64,000 nt of DNA from Haematobia irritans (GCF_050003625.1 NC_134399.1:148236473-148300472); one strand, 5' to 3'; shown: positions 22,659-36,077, numbered from the stretch's first letter. Numbers and translations are program-made. Notes: a model not told the origin generated them from the letters alone.

Positions 22659-24081
22659 TTCAGACTGGCTCTGTCAGTTTTTTTAGATTAAATGCTTTCA
22701 CAGATGGACGTACATCGTCAGTTCGTCGTAATTGTCTTCAACTGATCAAAACTTTTGATCGCCTTTGTCAATACTCAGCTGGCAAATGATAGCTAAGTCT
22801 AAGAAGTTTGAAGAAAGTAAATACACTCTTCAATAGAAAATGGAAAATGATTACTATAATCAAGATTTTCATTAAACACTCAATTCTATCTGCATGTCTA
22901 AAGCTTTAGAAAATTATCGTTGCATTGTCGTTGTCAATGGTAAATGAACGAATGAAAATTTCACTTTATCTTTAAATCAACGCATAGCATTGACATCAAT
23001 CATTCTCCATGGAATTGGTGTAATTATTGATGCCTCTAAACATAAAACACAAAACAAAACTACAAAATGCTGTCAAATAAATAATTATGTTGTCATACTT
23101 AATGTGCAACATGTCCCAATAAATGCAAACAATAATGACATAATTATCATCACTTTTAGATGATCAAAGTAACATCCGAGAATGAATTTATGAATCTTTT
23201 CAATTCTATCTCCATTCAACGATGCATTTCCTAAAGAAGATAGTAACACGTATTTAGTTCTTATTGTTGGGAAGACTTGAAATCTTCGAAACAATAAATA
23301 ATGTGGTTTATCATTGTCTGTAAATCTTTTCCATTGTTTTCTACTGCATCTCATGGCCTCCTCGTCTAGGCTGAGTTAGCTATGTTTCCTAGAAATTTAA
23401 TACAATTATCATTTGCATTGTGTTAAAGTGTTGATAAACGTACGAAAAAATTAGACAATTATTTTGTTTTTCATTCAATTCTCAAGACAATGCCCATAAA
23501 TAAAATTGTCTAAGAGAAAGTTTCTCTTTCTTTCAATGCGATTTTTGCTCTTTGCAAATTTTTGTGTTTGCAAGTTGGCATAATAAATCTTTTGGTGTTT
23601 CATTTTATGCTTGAGTTGTGGAATAAAGATTTTTATCATATTGCGCGAAACGCCTTTATATAAGAAATGTTTTATAATTCCCTTCGGTGAGTTTTCAGGT
23701 TAACGGAATGATTATATTAGGAATCTTTATTCTCCTACTAAGGAAGCAGGCACATCTACTTCAATCTTTTAGGGATTAAAAACTAAAAAAATTTAATTTT
23801 AATAAAAAACAAAAAAAAAAAGATGTTTCAAAACTCGAACGGGTGCGTGTAAAAGGAAGCGCGGGCGGTTTCGTGAATAACACCGTTATTTGTTATGGAC
23901 CATATTTGTCCATAACAAATACAATAATTCCATGATCTAAAATATAATTAAATTGGCTTTAGTGGCCTAAAGTGCACTAAAGCCTCTTTTGAGTGTATTG
24001 AAATATTTCTTAATCGTTGTTTGAACCATTCCTTTGATGGTACACCTAACGACTGTCATAACGCTTGGGACAGAACACATA
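22659..24081. other. No gene found
   Basis: Unassigned AT-rich DNA; an 89-codon minus-strand frame at 23085-23354 has no recognisable domain. Confidence 0.5.
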
Positions 24082-24931
24082 CACGCAAAAAAAATAATTT
24101 TTTCCTCCCAAACGATATTGTAGACAAACGAAGATCGTTTCTCTTTTGCTTTTCGCTGTAAGGAAGTTTATTTGGAAGAAAAGTATATACTTTTTGTGAT
24201 AAACGTTTATGCCAGGATGTAAAAACAATCTTTTCAGGCTAATTGTATTTTCCCTCACATCTTTCTCACTTCCACGAGGTTTTTTTTTATCACCTTTTCT
24301 CTAACATAAACAATGTAGAAGAAATTATTCGATTTTATAAATTTTACCTTTCGCCATGTAATTTGTAAGCCAACATACTATCCACTGAGCTATGTAGCTG
24401 TTATTGTCATCAATAGACATTTACATTTCCATATAAGTTATATTTATATAGCATAGTTTGGGGCGCCCACGAGCCCATTAAAACAACTTTATTTTACAGA
24501 AAAATAGATTTAGTTTGGCACCGTGGAGCAGTGGTTGCTACATCCGCCTTGCATGTCAAGGATCGTGGGTTGGATCCCTGCTTCGACCGAACACCAATAA
24601 GTTTTTTGTTTTGCTTTTTTTACATATATTCCAGATTCCGAAAAGATATTCAACATTACATACTACTATATAACATTTTTACTATGAACTGTAAAATGTG
24701 CCTTATTAAAGACTTAAAATCAAAAAACAACAGTGCTTGATATACTCGAAATGGACTGTGTTGTTGGTTCAAAAATATATATATTTTTTTTAAATTAAAA
24801 AAATAAAAATTTTGTAACAAACGAATTTGTTTGGTGATAAAAGTTTAACATTTTCGAAGCAATTCAAAATACTTTAACAAAAGAAAAACGTTTTCGATAC
24901 ACGTTTTTCAAACGTTTTTTTTCTTTGCGTG
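24082..24931. mobile_element. 850-bp TA-flanked MITE with tRNA-like modules, copy 1
   Basis: Starts CACGCAAAAAAAATAATTTT, ends TTTTTTTTCTTTGCGTG, TA on both sides. Sister copy at 39235-40101; rearranged copy at 54500-55215. Contains a minus-strand tRNA-like module (about 24353-24405) and a plus-strand one (24516-24600). No transposase. Confidence 0.85.
24516..24600 (+). promoter_or_regulatory. tRNA/SINE-like head inside MITE
   Basis: Box A-like GTGGAGCAGTGG, box B-like GGTTGGATCCC, followed by TGCTTCGACCGAACACCAA, which is the same sequence that follows box B in the (CCTAA)n SINE. It therefore looks like a SINE head captured by the MITE. Confidence 0.6.
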
Positions 24932-25047
24932 TAGTTTCCAATTCAATGATGCGGAAAAAAATTGAGAATAACTCGATTTATAATAGGGTTTCTCTACACA
25001 TAAGTACATAAACATTTACTCTAGAAATTTCAGCAGGATCCGTTTCG

Positions 25048-26982
25048 TTTTTATACCCTACACCACCACTATGGTACAGGGCACAATAAGTTTGTGCATT
25101 TCTATGTAACGCCAAGACTTAGAATCAAATTCAGAGTCGAATAAGCTATGTCCGTCTGTCTGTTCATGTATTTTGTGTGCCAAGTAGAGCTCGCAGTTTA
25201 TATTCAATAGTCCTCGAATTTGACATAGTGCCTTTCTTTGGGTCAAAGACAATCGCTATTGATTTTTATACCCTGCGCCACACTGTGGAACAGGATATTA
25301 TAAGTTAGTGCATATGTTTGCAACACCCAGAAGGAGACGAGATGGTGTCTTTGGCAAAAATGCTCAGGGTGGGCTCCTGAGTCGATATAGTCATGTCCGT
25401 CTGTCCGTGAACACATTTTTGTAATCAAAGTCTAGGTCGCAGTTTCAGTCCAATCGACTTCAAATTTGGCACAAGTATGTGTTTTGGCTCAGAATAGAAC
25501 CCTATTGATTTTGGAAGAAATCGGTTCAGATTTAGATATAGCTCCCATATATATATTTCGCCCGATATGGAGTTATATGGCCCCAGAAGCCAGAGTTTTA
25601 CCCTTATTTGCTTAAGATTTTGCACAAGAAGCTCAATTAGTACTTTAGTCAAGTGTACCAAATTTTATTGAAATCGGTTCAGATTTAGATATAGCTCCCA
25701 TATATATCTTTCTCCCGATATGGACTAATACGGTCCCATAAGCCAGACTTTTACCCCAATTTGGTTGAAATTTTGCACTAGGAGTACAATTAGTAGTGTA
25801 GTCAAGTGTACCAAATTTGGTTGAAATCGGTTCAGATTTAGATATAGCTCCCATATATAGCTTTCGCCCGATTTACACTCATATGACAACAGAGGCCAAT
25901 TTTTTGATCCGATTTAGTTGAGGAAGTAGAATTAGCGTTGTAGCTATGCGTGCCAAATTTGGTTGAAATCGGTTCAGATTTAGATATAGCTCCCATATAT
26001 AGCTTTCGCCCGATTTACACTCATATGACCACAGAGACCTATTTTTATTCCGATTTAGTTGAAATTTTACACAGGGGAGTAGAATTAGCATTGTAGCTAT
26101 ACGTGCCAAATTTGGTTGAAATCGGTATAGATTTAGATATAGCTCCCATATATATGTTTTTCTGATTTCGACAAAAATGGTCAAAATACCAACATTTTCC
26201 TTGTAAAATCCTTACTTGTTAGATTTAGATATAGCCGCCATGTGTATTTATTATCGATCTGTTCTGGTCATAATTGATGTGTTTATTAACCGATATTCTT
26301 CAAAATTCGGATATCTGAATATTTAGTGAGTCCCAAATCGGTTCAGATTTCAATATAGCACCCATATATCTTTCCCCCGATATGCATTTATATGGCCCTA
26401 GAGGCCAGAATTTCATATTGATTTCCTTCAATTTTTGCACATCTGATGGTATTGTCATGTCAAATTTGCTAGAAATCCGTTAAGATTTATATATGGCTTC
26501 TGTATACATCTTTCGCCCCATTTACATTTGTATGACCATGGAGGGAGGCCAAGGCTTTGTTCTAGTTTACGATTCAGATTTAGATATAGCTCCCATATGT
26601 ATATTTTGCCCGATATACACTAATATGGCCTCATAGGCCAGAATTTCACCTTAATTTGCTTAAAATTTTTCAATAAAAGTACGACTGATGGTATCGTCAA
26701 AAATGGTTGATGTCGGTTCAGATTTAGATATAGCTTCCATAGAGCTAGTGCTCGATATAAATTCATATGAATTAATCATTATCATATTTTTTGAGTGGTT
26801 CGTCCAGAGAATTGTAGAGAATTTGTATAAGTGTAAAAAAGTGTGTCCAAATCGCTTCAGATTTAAAGACATGTATATTCCAATTTATATGGATTTGAGA
26901 TGGAATCAAAATTTTTGGTCTACATGGTTGTGATGGGTATAATATAGCCAGCCCCGCCCAAATTTAGACTTTACTTACTTGT
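25048..26982 (-). mobile_element. Family B element (B0) interrupted by another family B element
   Basis: 3' end TTTTTATACCCTACACCACC at 25048; 5' head TTACTTACTTGT at 26982 with GGTATAATATAGCCAGCCCC before it. The core GAGTCGAATAAGCTATGTCC then GTCTGTCTGTTC is present. It is split at 25263-26219 by B1, and sequence resumes with AGATTTAGATATAGCCGCC. Confidence 0.8.
25263..26219 (-). mobile_element. Family B element (B1) nested in B0
   Basis: Begins TTTTTATACCCTGCGCCAC, core GAGTCGATATAGTCATGTCC then GTCTGTCCGTG, about five family B units (spacing ~150 bp), and ends TTACTTGT. The 5' part is internally deleted compared with 55795-57306: it jumps from CTTGTAAAATC to CTTACTTGT. Confidence 0.8.
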
Positions 26983-27042
26983 TTTCTTTTTGTGTTTCCA
27001 ATGTGACTATAGAAGACTTAGAAATTCCATACTGTTTTAAAA

Positions 27043-27141
27043 ATTTGAATCTGTTGCAGTTGTAGTGCGATTTCTCAATTTATTTTTAACTATGTCAAAC
27101 ATTGAAAATGCACTTTCAACAGAAGCATTTGAAAAGAGTTG
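27043..27141 (-). pseudogene. hAT transposase C-terminal fragment
   Basis: The minus strand reads QLFSNASVESAFSMFDIVKN then KLRNRTTTATDSN without a stop. S-N-A-S-V-E-x-A-F-S plus V-K-x-K-L-R-N-R matches the hAT dimerisation region. No termini found. Related in motif to 20013-20108 but a different copy. Confidence 0.7.
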
Positions 27142-28035
27142 CGAAAGCTAATGTATTCACCTATTAACTAACAATGAAATACATACATAAACGGAAATTG
27201 CTTATTGAGATATAATTGTTTTTGGTAAAATTTTTTATATTGAGGAGTATTTCCATGTGATCTAATACAAAATGATGACGACTATGATGATGTACATATA
27301 AATTTTCTACATGCAATCATCTATCTGTTGTACATGAATGAAGCGCAGCAAGTTTTTACATGGTTACAATTATTCTACCATGATAGGTGAGTGTTTGAGA
27401 GTGTGCGGGAGATTTTCTGCTGGACATTGAGCTATACTAAGTAAATGACTGTGAAATATATTTTCAATTGCAATAGCAATATCATATATTGTACACCTAG
27501 AATACAGTCATAATTATTCCCTATAATTCTCAGTGAGTCATATGGAAGGAAATACAACACAATAATGCTACCTGAGCATGAAGCACAGATGAGAGAGCTT
27601 AGAATTGACAACACATTTAATGTCATATCTTGAGTAAAAAAAACTGGAAGATCATCTTGTAGTCTATTTCAAATCCATATTCATCGTACGGTATATACTC
27701 TTGTGAATATTAAATTAAATATCTAACAGTAAAACTTGTTATATGGAGATGTTTACTCAAATTGTTGTTTCTGGCCTTAAAGAGATTATCCACACAATCT
27801 TTATGCCGGCAGGTTCATCCCGTTCCAATGGATGCGTCACATTAAAAATATAAGCATGTTTTAAAACTAAAGAAAAGAAGCAACGAAATAAGAAATTTCC
27901 AGTTTGCCAAATAATAATACCGGTTTTATAATGTTAGCCATGACAAAACAAAAGGAAAGAGTTCCCTCTGTGCGACTTATTCATTTCATTTTCTTCAAGG
28001 TCAGGATGAGAGTAAAACAAAAATTTTTTTAAAAT
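27142..28035. other. No gene found
   Basis: Unassigned AT-rich DNA; no repeat family recognised. Confidence 0.45.
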
Positions 28036-28580
28036 GTATTCGAAAACAATGTCCAACAGTTGAAATTCAGTGAAATGACTTTTGCTTAAACATTTTAGTA
28101 CAATTGAAATCATTGACAGAGATTAAACGAAAATAAGAGAAGACCCGAAACTTGAAATTGAAAACGAAATTCATATAAAAAGGTTATGTACCTGACGCAT
28201 TTTTGTTTTGTAGCGAAGACAGTCTTTTAAAAGAGTTAATTGAAAGAAGTGTGTTAAGGACTACGTGATAATGGGATATAATCTGATATTCAGAATAAGA
28301 AATTTGAATACAAATTGAATTTAAGGCCGATAGTATCTTATTTATTGTTATTTATAAAAAAAAAATTCTTGCGATTTTGAATATTGGGAAATGGGAGAAT
28401 ATAATAATTTCATATATACCAATTTCCCCTATTTTTTGTCGTTGTTTGTAGTCCATGAAGATACGGTACATCGGAACTCTTATTATGTGGATAATAACAT
28501 AATACATCTAATATTTATATTTGGTATTTAAATACTCATTGAAGAGCGGAAAGAATGCCTGTTATCACAGTTCACTACAC
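28036..28580. repeat. Diverged copy of the ~420-bp local repeat
   Basis: Shares AAATAAGAGAAGACCCGAAA, ATTCATATAAAAAGG, ACCTGACGCAT and CTGTTATCA in the same order with 31808-32840, 3.5 kb away. Non-coding. Confidence 0.65.
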
Positions 28581-28584
28581 TAAT

Positions 28585-28777
28585 AGAAACAAGGATATAC
28601 GACCGAAGCTTATGTACCCTCCACCATGGATTGCGTAGAAACTTATACTGAAAACTGTCATCCACAATCGAATAACTTGGGTTGCGGTAACATTTGCCGA
28701 TGGCAAGGTATCTTAAAACTTCCCAACACCGTCCTCCAAATTGCAAGGTAGTCCATACGTGGTATATATTAAACTAA
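28585..28777 (+). mobile_element. Family A 5' fragment (A4)
   Basis: A degraded head (GATATACGACCGAAGCTTAT) followed by TACCCTCCACCATGG and the conserved leader. Cut at 28777 where a second family A element begins at its exact 5' end. Confidence 0.8.
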
Positions 28778-30745
28778 ACAAGTATAAACGGCCGCAAGTT
28801 CGGCCAGGCCGAATCTTATGTACCCTCCACCATGGATTGCGTATAAACTTCTACAAAAAACTGTCATCAACAATCGAATTACTTGGGTTGTGGTATCTTA
28901 AATCGTTTTCTAAATTGTGAGTTAGTCCATAGGTGGTATATAATAGACAAAAAAAAGTATGCGTAGGTAAGTCTACAAATAATTACGAATCGATATGGAC
29001 GTTTGCACGGTACGTAGGGAGCCAGCATTGAAATATGGGGGTGGCTTATATGGGGGCTATATACAATTATTGATATGGACCAATTTTTGTGTGATTGGGG
29101 ATCGATTTATCTGAGGGCTATATATAACTATAGACCGATATGGACCTAGTTAGGCATGGTTGTTAACGGCCATATACTAGCACAATGTACCAAATTTCAA
29201 CTGACTGGGATGAAATTTGCTCCTCCAAGAGGCTCCAAAACCAAATCTCGGGATCGGTTTATATGGGGGCTATATATGATTATGGACTAATATGGGCCAC
29301 TTTTGGCATGTTTGTTAAATATCATATACTACCACCACGTACAAAATTTCAACCAGATCGGATGAATTTTGCTTCTCCAAAAGGCACCGGAGGTCAAATC
29401 TGGGGATCGGTTTATATGGGTGCTATATATAATTATGGACTGATATGAACCAACTCCTGCATGCTTGTTGAATACCATATACTAACATCACGTACCAAAT
29501 TTCAACCGAAACGGATGAATTTTGCTCTTTCAAGGGGCTCCGGAGGTCAAATCTGGGGATCGGTTTATATGGGGGCTATATATAATTATAGACCGATTTC
29601 GACCAATTTTTGCATGGGAGTTTGAGGCCATATATTAACACCACGTACCAAATTTCAACTGAATCAGATGAATTTTGTTGTTCCAAGAGGCTCCGGAGGT
29701 CAAATCTGGTGATCGGTTTATATGGGGGCTATATATAATTATAGACCGATGTGGACCAATTTTTGCACGGTTGTTAGAGACCATATACTAACACCATGTA
29801 CCAAATTTCAGCCGGATTGGATGAAATTTGCTTCTCTTAGAGGCCTCGCAAGCCAAATCGGGGGATCGGTTTATATGGGGGCTATATATAATTATGGACC
29901 GATGTGGACCAATTTTTGCATGGTTGTTAGAGACCATATACTAACACCATGTACAAAGTTGAGCCTGATCGGATGAAATTTGCTTCTCTTAGAGGACTCG
30001 CGAGCCAAATCGGGGGATGGGTTTATATGGGGGCTATATATAATTATGGACCGATGTGGACCAATTTTTGCATGGTTGTTACAGACCATATACTAACACC
30101 ATGTACCAAATTTCAGCCGGATCGGATGAAATTTGCTTCTCTTGGAGGCCTCGCAAGCCAAATCGGGGGATCGGTTTATATGGGGGCTATATATAATTAT
30201 GGACCGATGTGGACCAATTATTGCATGGTTGTTAGAGACCATATACTAACACCATGTACCAAATTTCAGCCGGATCGGATGAAATTTGCTTCTCTTAGAG
30301 GCCTCGCAAGCCAAATTTGGGGTCCGTTTATATGGGGGCTATATATAATTATGGATCGATGTGGACCAGTTTTTGCATGGTTGTGAGAGACCATATACAA
30401 ACACCATGTACCAAATTTCAACCGGATCGTATGAATTTTGCTCCGCCAAGAGGCTACGCAAACCAAATCTGGGGATCGGTTTATATGGAGGCTATACGTA
30501 AAAGTGGTCCGATATGGTCATCTGATACTACATCAATAACAACTACTTGTGCCAAGTTTGAAGTCGATAGCTTGTTTCGTTCGGAAGTTAGCGTGATTTC
30601 AACAGACGACGTACGGACATGCTTAGATCGACTCAGAATTTCACCACGACCCAGAATATATATACTTTATGGGGTTTTAGAGCAAAATAATCGTTGTGTT
30701 ACAAACGGAATGACAAAGTTAATCCTATGGTGGAGGGTATAAAAA
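28778..30745 (+). mobile_element. Family A element (A5), full length
   Basis: Head ACAAGTATAAACGGCCGC, palindrome, about nine to ten 153-bp units, GACGACGTACGGACATGC replacing the longer (GACG)n of other copies, core CGACTCAGAATTTCACCACG then (TA)n, and the end ATGGTGGAGGGTATAAAAA. Open frames of 145, 141 and 87 codons inside are repeat by-products. Confidence 0.9.
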
Positions 30746-31807
30746 TGGCATTCCAAAATCGTGAACGTATAGTAACAAAATGAGACAGAAATGTTCACGA
30801 AAAACTAAAACGGTATGTTCACGGTTTCGACCACTGACGTTCATTATTTCATAAGCGGGTTTCGTTTTGTCGCCGTGAAAAGTCTTAAAATATTCGTTAG
30901 ATGTTCTTATGATAACTCCGTCGGTGGTGCAATATGCTAAGGCGACTGTAAACGGTTGCGCCCAAAGAAAAAATACTTTCCTCAGGAACAGCGTTCCATT
31001 TTGGTGCGATCGGATTGGTTGAAAAATATTGTATTCTCTCAAGAAGTAAAATCGGGAGAATGGTCTTCATGGGGCTATACCAATAAAAACGAAATGCGTG
31101 ACTATTGTGGTGTTGAATTACTTCTAAGTCGAAAGTTTAAGTCAACTTTCGATGTCAACTAAAATTGACTTCAAAATTCCACTTTTTCAAAACGACTATT
31201 TGACCAAATTTTAAAAAAGCTAAATCATTTCAGTCCTTTCTGGTTTAACATACCTCATTTTTTAGTAAAAAGACTATGTACATTAATAAATAACATTTTA
31301 ATAAATTGGAAATTTGGTCCGCTGAAGGGAATTTTGGTCCGCTTTTGGAAAAAATTTGTTCCAAAATAAAATTTCGTTGTGGCAACGCTACTCAGGAACG
31401 AAATTTTAGACAAACGAAGTTCCCCTTTAATGTAAAACATATTAATAGTAAATGAATCGGAATTGACGACAAACGATTCAACGTTTGTCTCTAATCATTT
31501 TTAATTGCTGTTGAGGAAAATATGTTAGTGTCAAAAGAAAACTTTGTTTATCTAAAATATCGTTCCTCAGAAAAGAAAACTCTTCTTTCAGTGCATGGAG
31601 CAGAAAACCCAGGTTCGAGCCATGGTATTGGATTTTTTTTTCTAAATTCGTAACCATTACGTTTTCAGATCATGAACGCTGGTTGTTGTTGTGACAACGC
31701 ATGATGTCATTTTATCGTTTTTTCGTTTGACTCCACATGTGTATTGATTCACTTTCATAAACGGATCGTTTTTAAACGTGCACGCCGTTCATGATTTCTT
31801 CTATCGG
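30746..31807. other. No gene found; short inverted repeat inside
   Basis: Inverted arms of about 28 bp lie at 31394-31421 and 31540-31567 (AGGAACGAAATTTTAGAC type). The same motif occurs at 19803 and 58690, so this is a small dispersed TIR family. A 105-codon minus-strand frame (30725-31042) has no domain I know. Confidence 0.5.
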
Positions 31808-32860
31808 TGTAAGTAACATAAATAACAAAAAGTATCCAAAAGTTTAATTTCAGTAAAATGTCTTAATAAATATTTTAGTATAGAAATAATGGAATGCAAT
31901 TAAAAGAAGATAAGAGAATATCCCAAAGTTCATATTGAAAGCAAAATTCACATAAAAAGTTTATCTCCCATGTTCTGGTTTACGAATTTGCAAAACGCAA
32001 AATTTTGCATTTTCAATAACTTTTGAATCATTCCATGTTTTGTCATGAAATTTGTTGTTCCAATTTCTTATCAATAAGAACTATTTATACAAATTTAGTA
32101 TTATATATCATTATGGTTCAGAAAATAGAGGTTGAGAAAAATTTTGTGTTTTGCGAATTCGTAAACCTGACGCGTTTTATTTTGTAAACAAGACAGACTT
32201 CTAAAACAGTTAATTGGTATAATAGACCAAAGATCTACATGACACTAAAGTAATTTAATAAGTGGTAATTTCCGCAAGATTCGGCACAACGAAACTCATC
32301 TTAAGTTAATTCTTTACTTTGTAAACCCAATATTTACATATTTCGCATTTAAGTACGTATTTATATACCGGAAAAAACATTCTTTAAAACGTCTGTTATC
32401 AGAATTTACAAAGTGGTATAAATAACACAAAAACAATTTGCAAAAGTCGAAATGCAGTGTACTGCTTTTTGCTTTAATATTTTAGTATAGAAATCATTGA
32501 AAGCGAAAAAACGAAAAATAAGAGAAGACCCGAAATTTGAAAGGGTTCGCGAGATTCATATAAAAAAGGTCATGTGCCTGACGCATTTTATTTTGTAAAC
32601 AATACAGACTATTAAAAGACTTAATTGGTATAAGAGAGTCAAGGGCTACATGAAAATATAATTATTTTATAATTGGCTATTGCTCCAAGTATTTTTCTTG
32701 TATGCAATACATAATGAATAGTAGATGTTGTCCGTCGAACCTCATCTCCTTGCATACAAAAAGTAATATCTTTATTACGTATTTCAATATCTATCGACTT
32801 ATCGAAAAAAAAAACAATTCTTTGAAACTCATGCTCACTAAGTAGCATAAATAACACAAA
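31808..32860. repeat. ~420-bp tandem repeat, two units plus partial
   Basis: CATAAATAACACAAAAAC-type landmarks recur at about 31810, 32415 and 32845, and CCTGACGCRTTTTATTTTGT recurs at 32166 and 32577. Unit one is longer because a 191-bp TIR element (31977-32167) sits in it; without it, both units are about 410-430 bp. A third copy is at 28036-28580. Confidence 0.7.
31977..32167. mobile_element. 191-bp TIR element with ~30-bp inverted ends
   Basis: Begins GGTTTACGAATTTGCAAAAC and ends with the near-exact reverse complement (GTTTTGCGAATTCGTAAACC). It interrupts the local repeat, and the sister unit at 32577 lacks it. Very short and non-coding. Confidence 0.8.
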
Positions 32861-33395
32861 AACAAAATTCTGTTCTTCTGATACTGAAAAAAAAACTTTT
32901 GCTTTTCAACGATAACTGAAGTAACACACAAATTCCCTTAAGTACTTAGACATTGTGCACATGTATAGGATAATCATATGATGCATATAAGATACAAACA
33001 CACACAAAACAACAGAATAAGACACATCTAATTTAATGTTTTTTTCACATTTTTTTAAAGCCTCCTGAAGCAATAAGGCTATTTAATTTAATTTATTTTT
33101 TTTTTTTGCTATTAGAATATTATTTTTCTGTGAAGTTTTTTTTTTCTTCCAAAAGAATAATAAACAACAAACCACAAAATCTAATTTTATGTGAAAAAAG
33201 TGCCTATGAAACTTTATATAATGATAAAATAATGAGCAAAGTAATCAAGTTCCCCTGGTTACTCAAAGCTACAGCAATAATAAAATATTGATATTGAAAG
33301 TCACGTATAATTGTGGGTGTATGTGGAAAAATGTGAAAGAATATTCACATAAGAATTTTAAATTTTGTTGAAGAGATTGAGTACCGAAATTGCTT
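32861..33395. other. No gene found
   Basis: AT-rich DNA with a 60-codon frame at 33106-33291 lacking any recognisable domain. Confidence 0.45.
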
Positions 33396-34568
33396 TTTTA
33401 TACCCAACATCAATGGAATGGTGATGGGGGTCTGATAAGTTTGCTATTCCGTTTCTAACACATCGATATATTGATTTCCGGTTTATATATACTTATATAT
33501 TCACTCAAATAATGTTAACTCTCTGGGGCACTCGATTAACTTCTTGGGATTCTTAACATTGAAATTGAATATCTAAGTCTAGGTATTTAAGGACTTCAAC
33601 GGCGTGTTTCGAATTTTGTTTATATAGACTGATTTCCCAATTGTTCTGAAATTGTATATAGAGGTGTGTTAGGTCCATTAAGGATATGTAAAATTTACTT
33701 TATATAGGTAAGAGTTTAACATAGCTCTTATGTAGACCTCATATATACACTGATCATCGAAATTTCTAAAAGCTAGAAGTTTAATTTCCGGAGTTTACCT
33801 ATCGAGCTTACGCGAGTAAGGGGGGTAAAAATCTATAGAATTTAGAGTCAAAATCAAATAAAAGGCGTTATTTCATCGGATATTGTTCACAGTTAAAGGT
33901 GGATACTATGTCCGGTTTTTGAGTTGAAAACCACTTTATTGTCGCGATTACTTTTCCTTAAATAATCAAAAATACAAATGAAAACAACCTTATTCCTGTA
34001 AAGTCTTACCGAAATCTAGAGGAACAAGAAACTGCGCATCAATTGAGTTAATTTATATTGAACTGTTTTAATAAAGTAACCACGAAAGTTTCGACACGAA
34101 AAGCGAACTTAGTACTTACCTTAAAATTAGTACTATATTCGGGGTTTTCACAAAACGCACAAAATTAAATGTGGAAAAATATATATGAAGGCGATTACAT
34201 TTTTATCAAGTCATGTTAAATTAGGGATTGGTATTGATCGCGACACAGTTAACATTTCTAAATAAATTGATTAAAAAAGTAACCTTGGAGTAAGCTGGTT
34301 TTAAACATGAAAACTGAACATAGTTCTTACCTTTAAATTCAATGTTTACAATTTCTCTAAAATTCAAACCAAAAAGTTTCTTAAAATCCAGAAGCTGATA
34401 TAGACTCCGTATGTAGAAACTTTAAATTGAAGCCGATAATTTTGAGGGAGTACGTTTCATCAAATTCATTTCTATGTATTTTCAAGAAACCTGTAAGTCA
34501 AAGCTGTTTTCATAGGAAACTAGTATAATAGCACCGATCGAACTTATGGCTGTATAAACATATTTTAT
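33396..34568 (-). mobile_element. Diverged mini-me-like element (third lineage)
   Basis: Starts TTTTTTATACCCAACATC, then GCTATTCCGTTTCTAACACA and CATCGATATA, as at the 3' end of family A read on minus. ATAGCTCTTATGTAGACCTC and CGATCATCGAAATTTC-like blocks resemble decayed units. It ends near GCACCGATCGAACTTATGGC then TGTATAAACATATTTT. Family membership is inferred from these landmarks only. Confidence 0.45.
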
Positions 34569-34926
34569 TTTAACATATTTATTTTCTACAATGATTAGTG
34601 TTGAATATATACAAAAAACTTAAATTAATATACTTATACATATTTTTTATTTATTTTCAGGTATGCTTTTATTCCTCTTATTTAATTACGTAAAAATTAA
34701 TTATGTAAAACTAAATGGTAAGGGTAAAACAATAAATGTTCTATTGATATATTAATCACAATTATTTAAATAGAAATTTTGATTTAATGTAATTTTAGTA
34801 AAACTATTTAATCAAATTAGGTCAGTATTAACCTAATTAAATATATGAATTACTTTGTAATATAAATGACGTTTAACTTTAAATTGTACCATGACAAGGT
34901 AAAGCGACATTTGTTTGTATTTCTGC
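34569..34926. other. No gene found
   Basis: Very AT-rich DNA, nothing recognised. Confidence 0.45.
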
Positions 34927-35121
34927 ATGGACGAAAGAGAGTGTTTTTCATTCGTTTCGGAATAAAAATGATATGTTTCGAACTCAAATTTTTAGCACAT
35001 CATTTTTAAGTGCAATCATACAATGTTCATAAACTAGTATAACCTGTTTGGGACATATATGTTAATATGTTGTAACATATTTTGTTTGGGGCATTACATT
35101 TCCTAAACAATAATGTCCTTG
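34927..35121 (-). mobile_element. Old fragment of the AACATAT-rich MITE
   Basis: Shares TGTTCATAAACTAGTATAAC and GGGACATATATGTTAATATG with the reversed right part of 8897-9873. The end is degraded (CATGGACGAAAGAG for CACGGATGAAAAAG). Confidence 0.6.
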
Positions 35122-35753
35122 CACTCAAAACAAAGCTTACTTTGATCCAAAGATTTTGACCTTGGTCCCTTTAAAGATGGGGTTTCTTTAAAATAAAGAA
35201 TTTTTTTAGCTACCTATCTGGCTTTAAATCTCGGACCAATAAAATTAATATTAGGATACAAATCTCATTTTTCAAATTTTCATTCTCTTTTCGCTGTTTA
35301 TTAAAAATGCCAGTTTAAAAATCCAAATTATAATGGATACATCAAAGTAAAAAATATTTTCTTAATTCCAAAAAAAAAAACTTTAAACCAAAGACGCTAA
35401 ATTCTCAAAATAAATCTTATTCTATATTTCAAGCGTTTTTATCTCAAATCTAAAGTTAACATCTATGATAGATTATCGACTTACATATTTTGTATACAGA
35501 TAAATGTTTAATAACTTACAAGCATATGTTTGTATTTGTATTCCTCCAAAATTATATTTACGACATTTTGCTGCAAGCAAACAAATGTTTAGGAACTGAA
35601 ATGAAAAAAACGGATAAGCATAGGGTGAAACATGATATTTTTGTAAACAAATTTTTTTTGAACAAATTCTGAAAATATATATTGTTGAAGCAGAATATGT
35701 TTGAGATACAGAGGCATTTTTTTTTCTCATGATAGGTTCACTTTTTTTGGGTG
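35122..35753. mobile_element. MITE related to the CACTGAAAAAA family
   Basis: Starts CACTCAAAACAAAGCTTAC, shares ATCCAAAGATTTTGACCTTG with 21752-22407, and ends TTCACTTTTTTTGGGTG. The flanks do not give a clean TA duplication. Confidence 0.5.
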
Positions 35754-36077
35754 TATATTTATAAGAAAACTTAAAGTCTCTGGACGAGTTTCAAATGATT
35801 TACATAATTATAAACTTTTCCATGTTGACAGATGCTGAATCTTTTAATGGCAAATAGTAGAGTAATTCATCATCCTAATGAAGGACGCTTACATTACCCA
35901 AACTACTCGTACATTGGTTATGATCTCGAAAATTGGAACCATATTTCATTTTCGTTATAACTACCGCAAAGAACTTAATGAAAAATTATGAAATATTTAA
36001 TCACATGGAACTTAAGTGACTTTGGTATTAGTAAACTGTTCACAAATTTGGATTCTGCTTTTATTTTCATTCCTTAT

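Noticed and set aside
30725..31042. 105-codon minus-strand frame as a gene
   Set aside because: No recognisable domain or repeat homology; could be chance. Left as unassigned.
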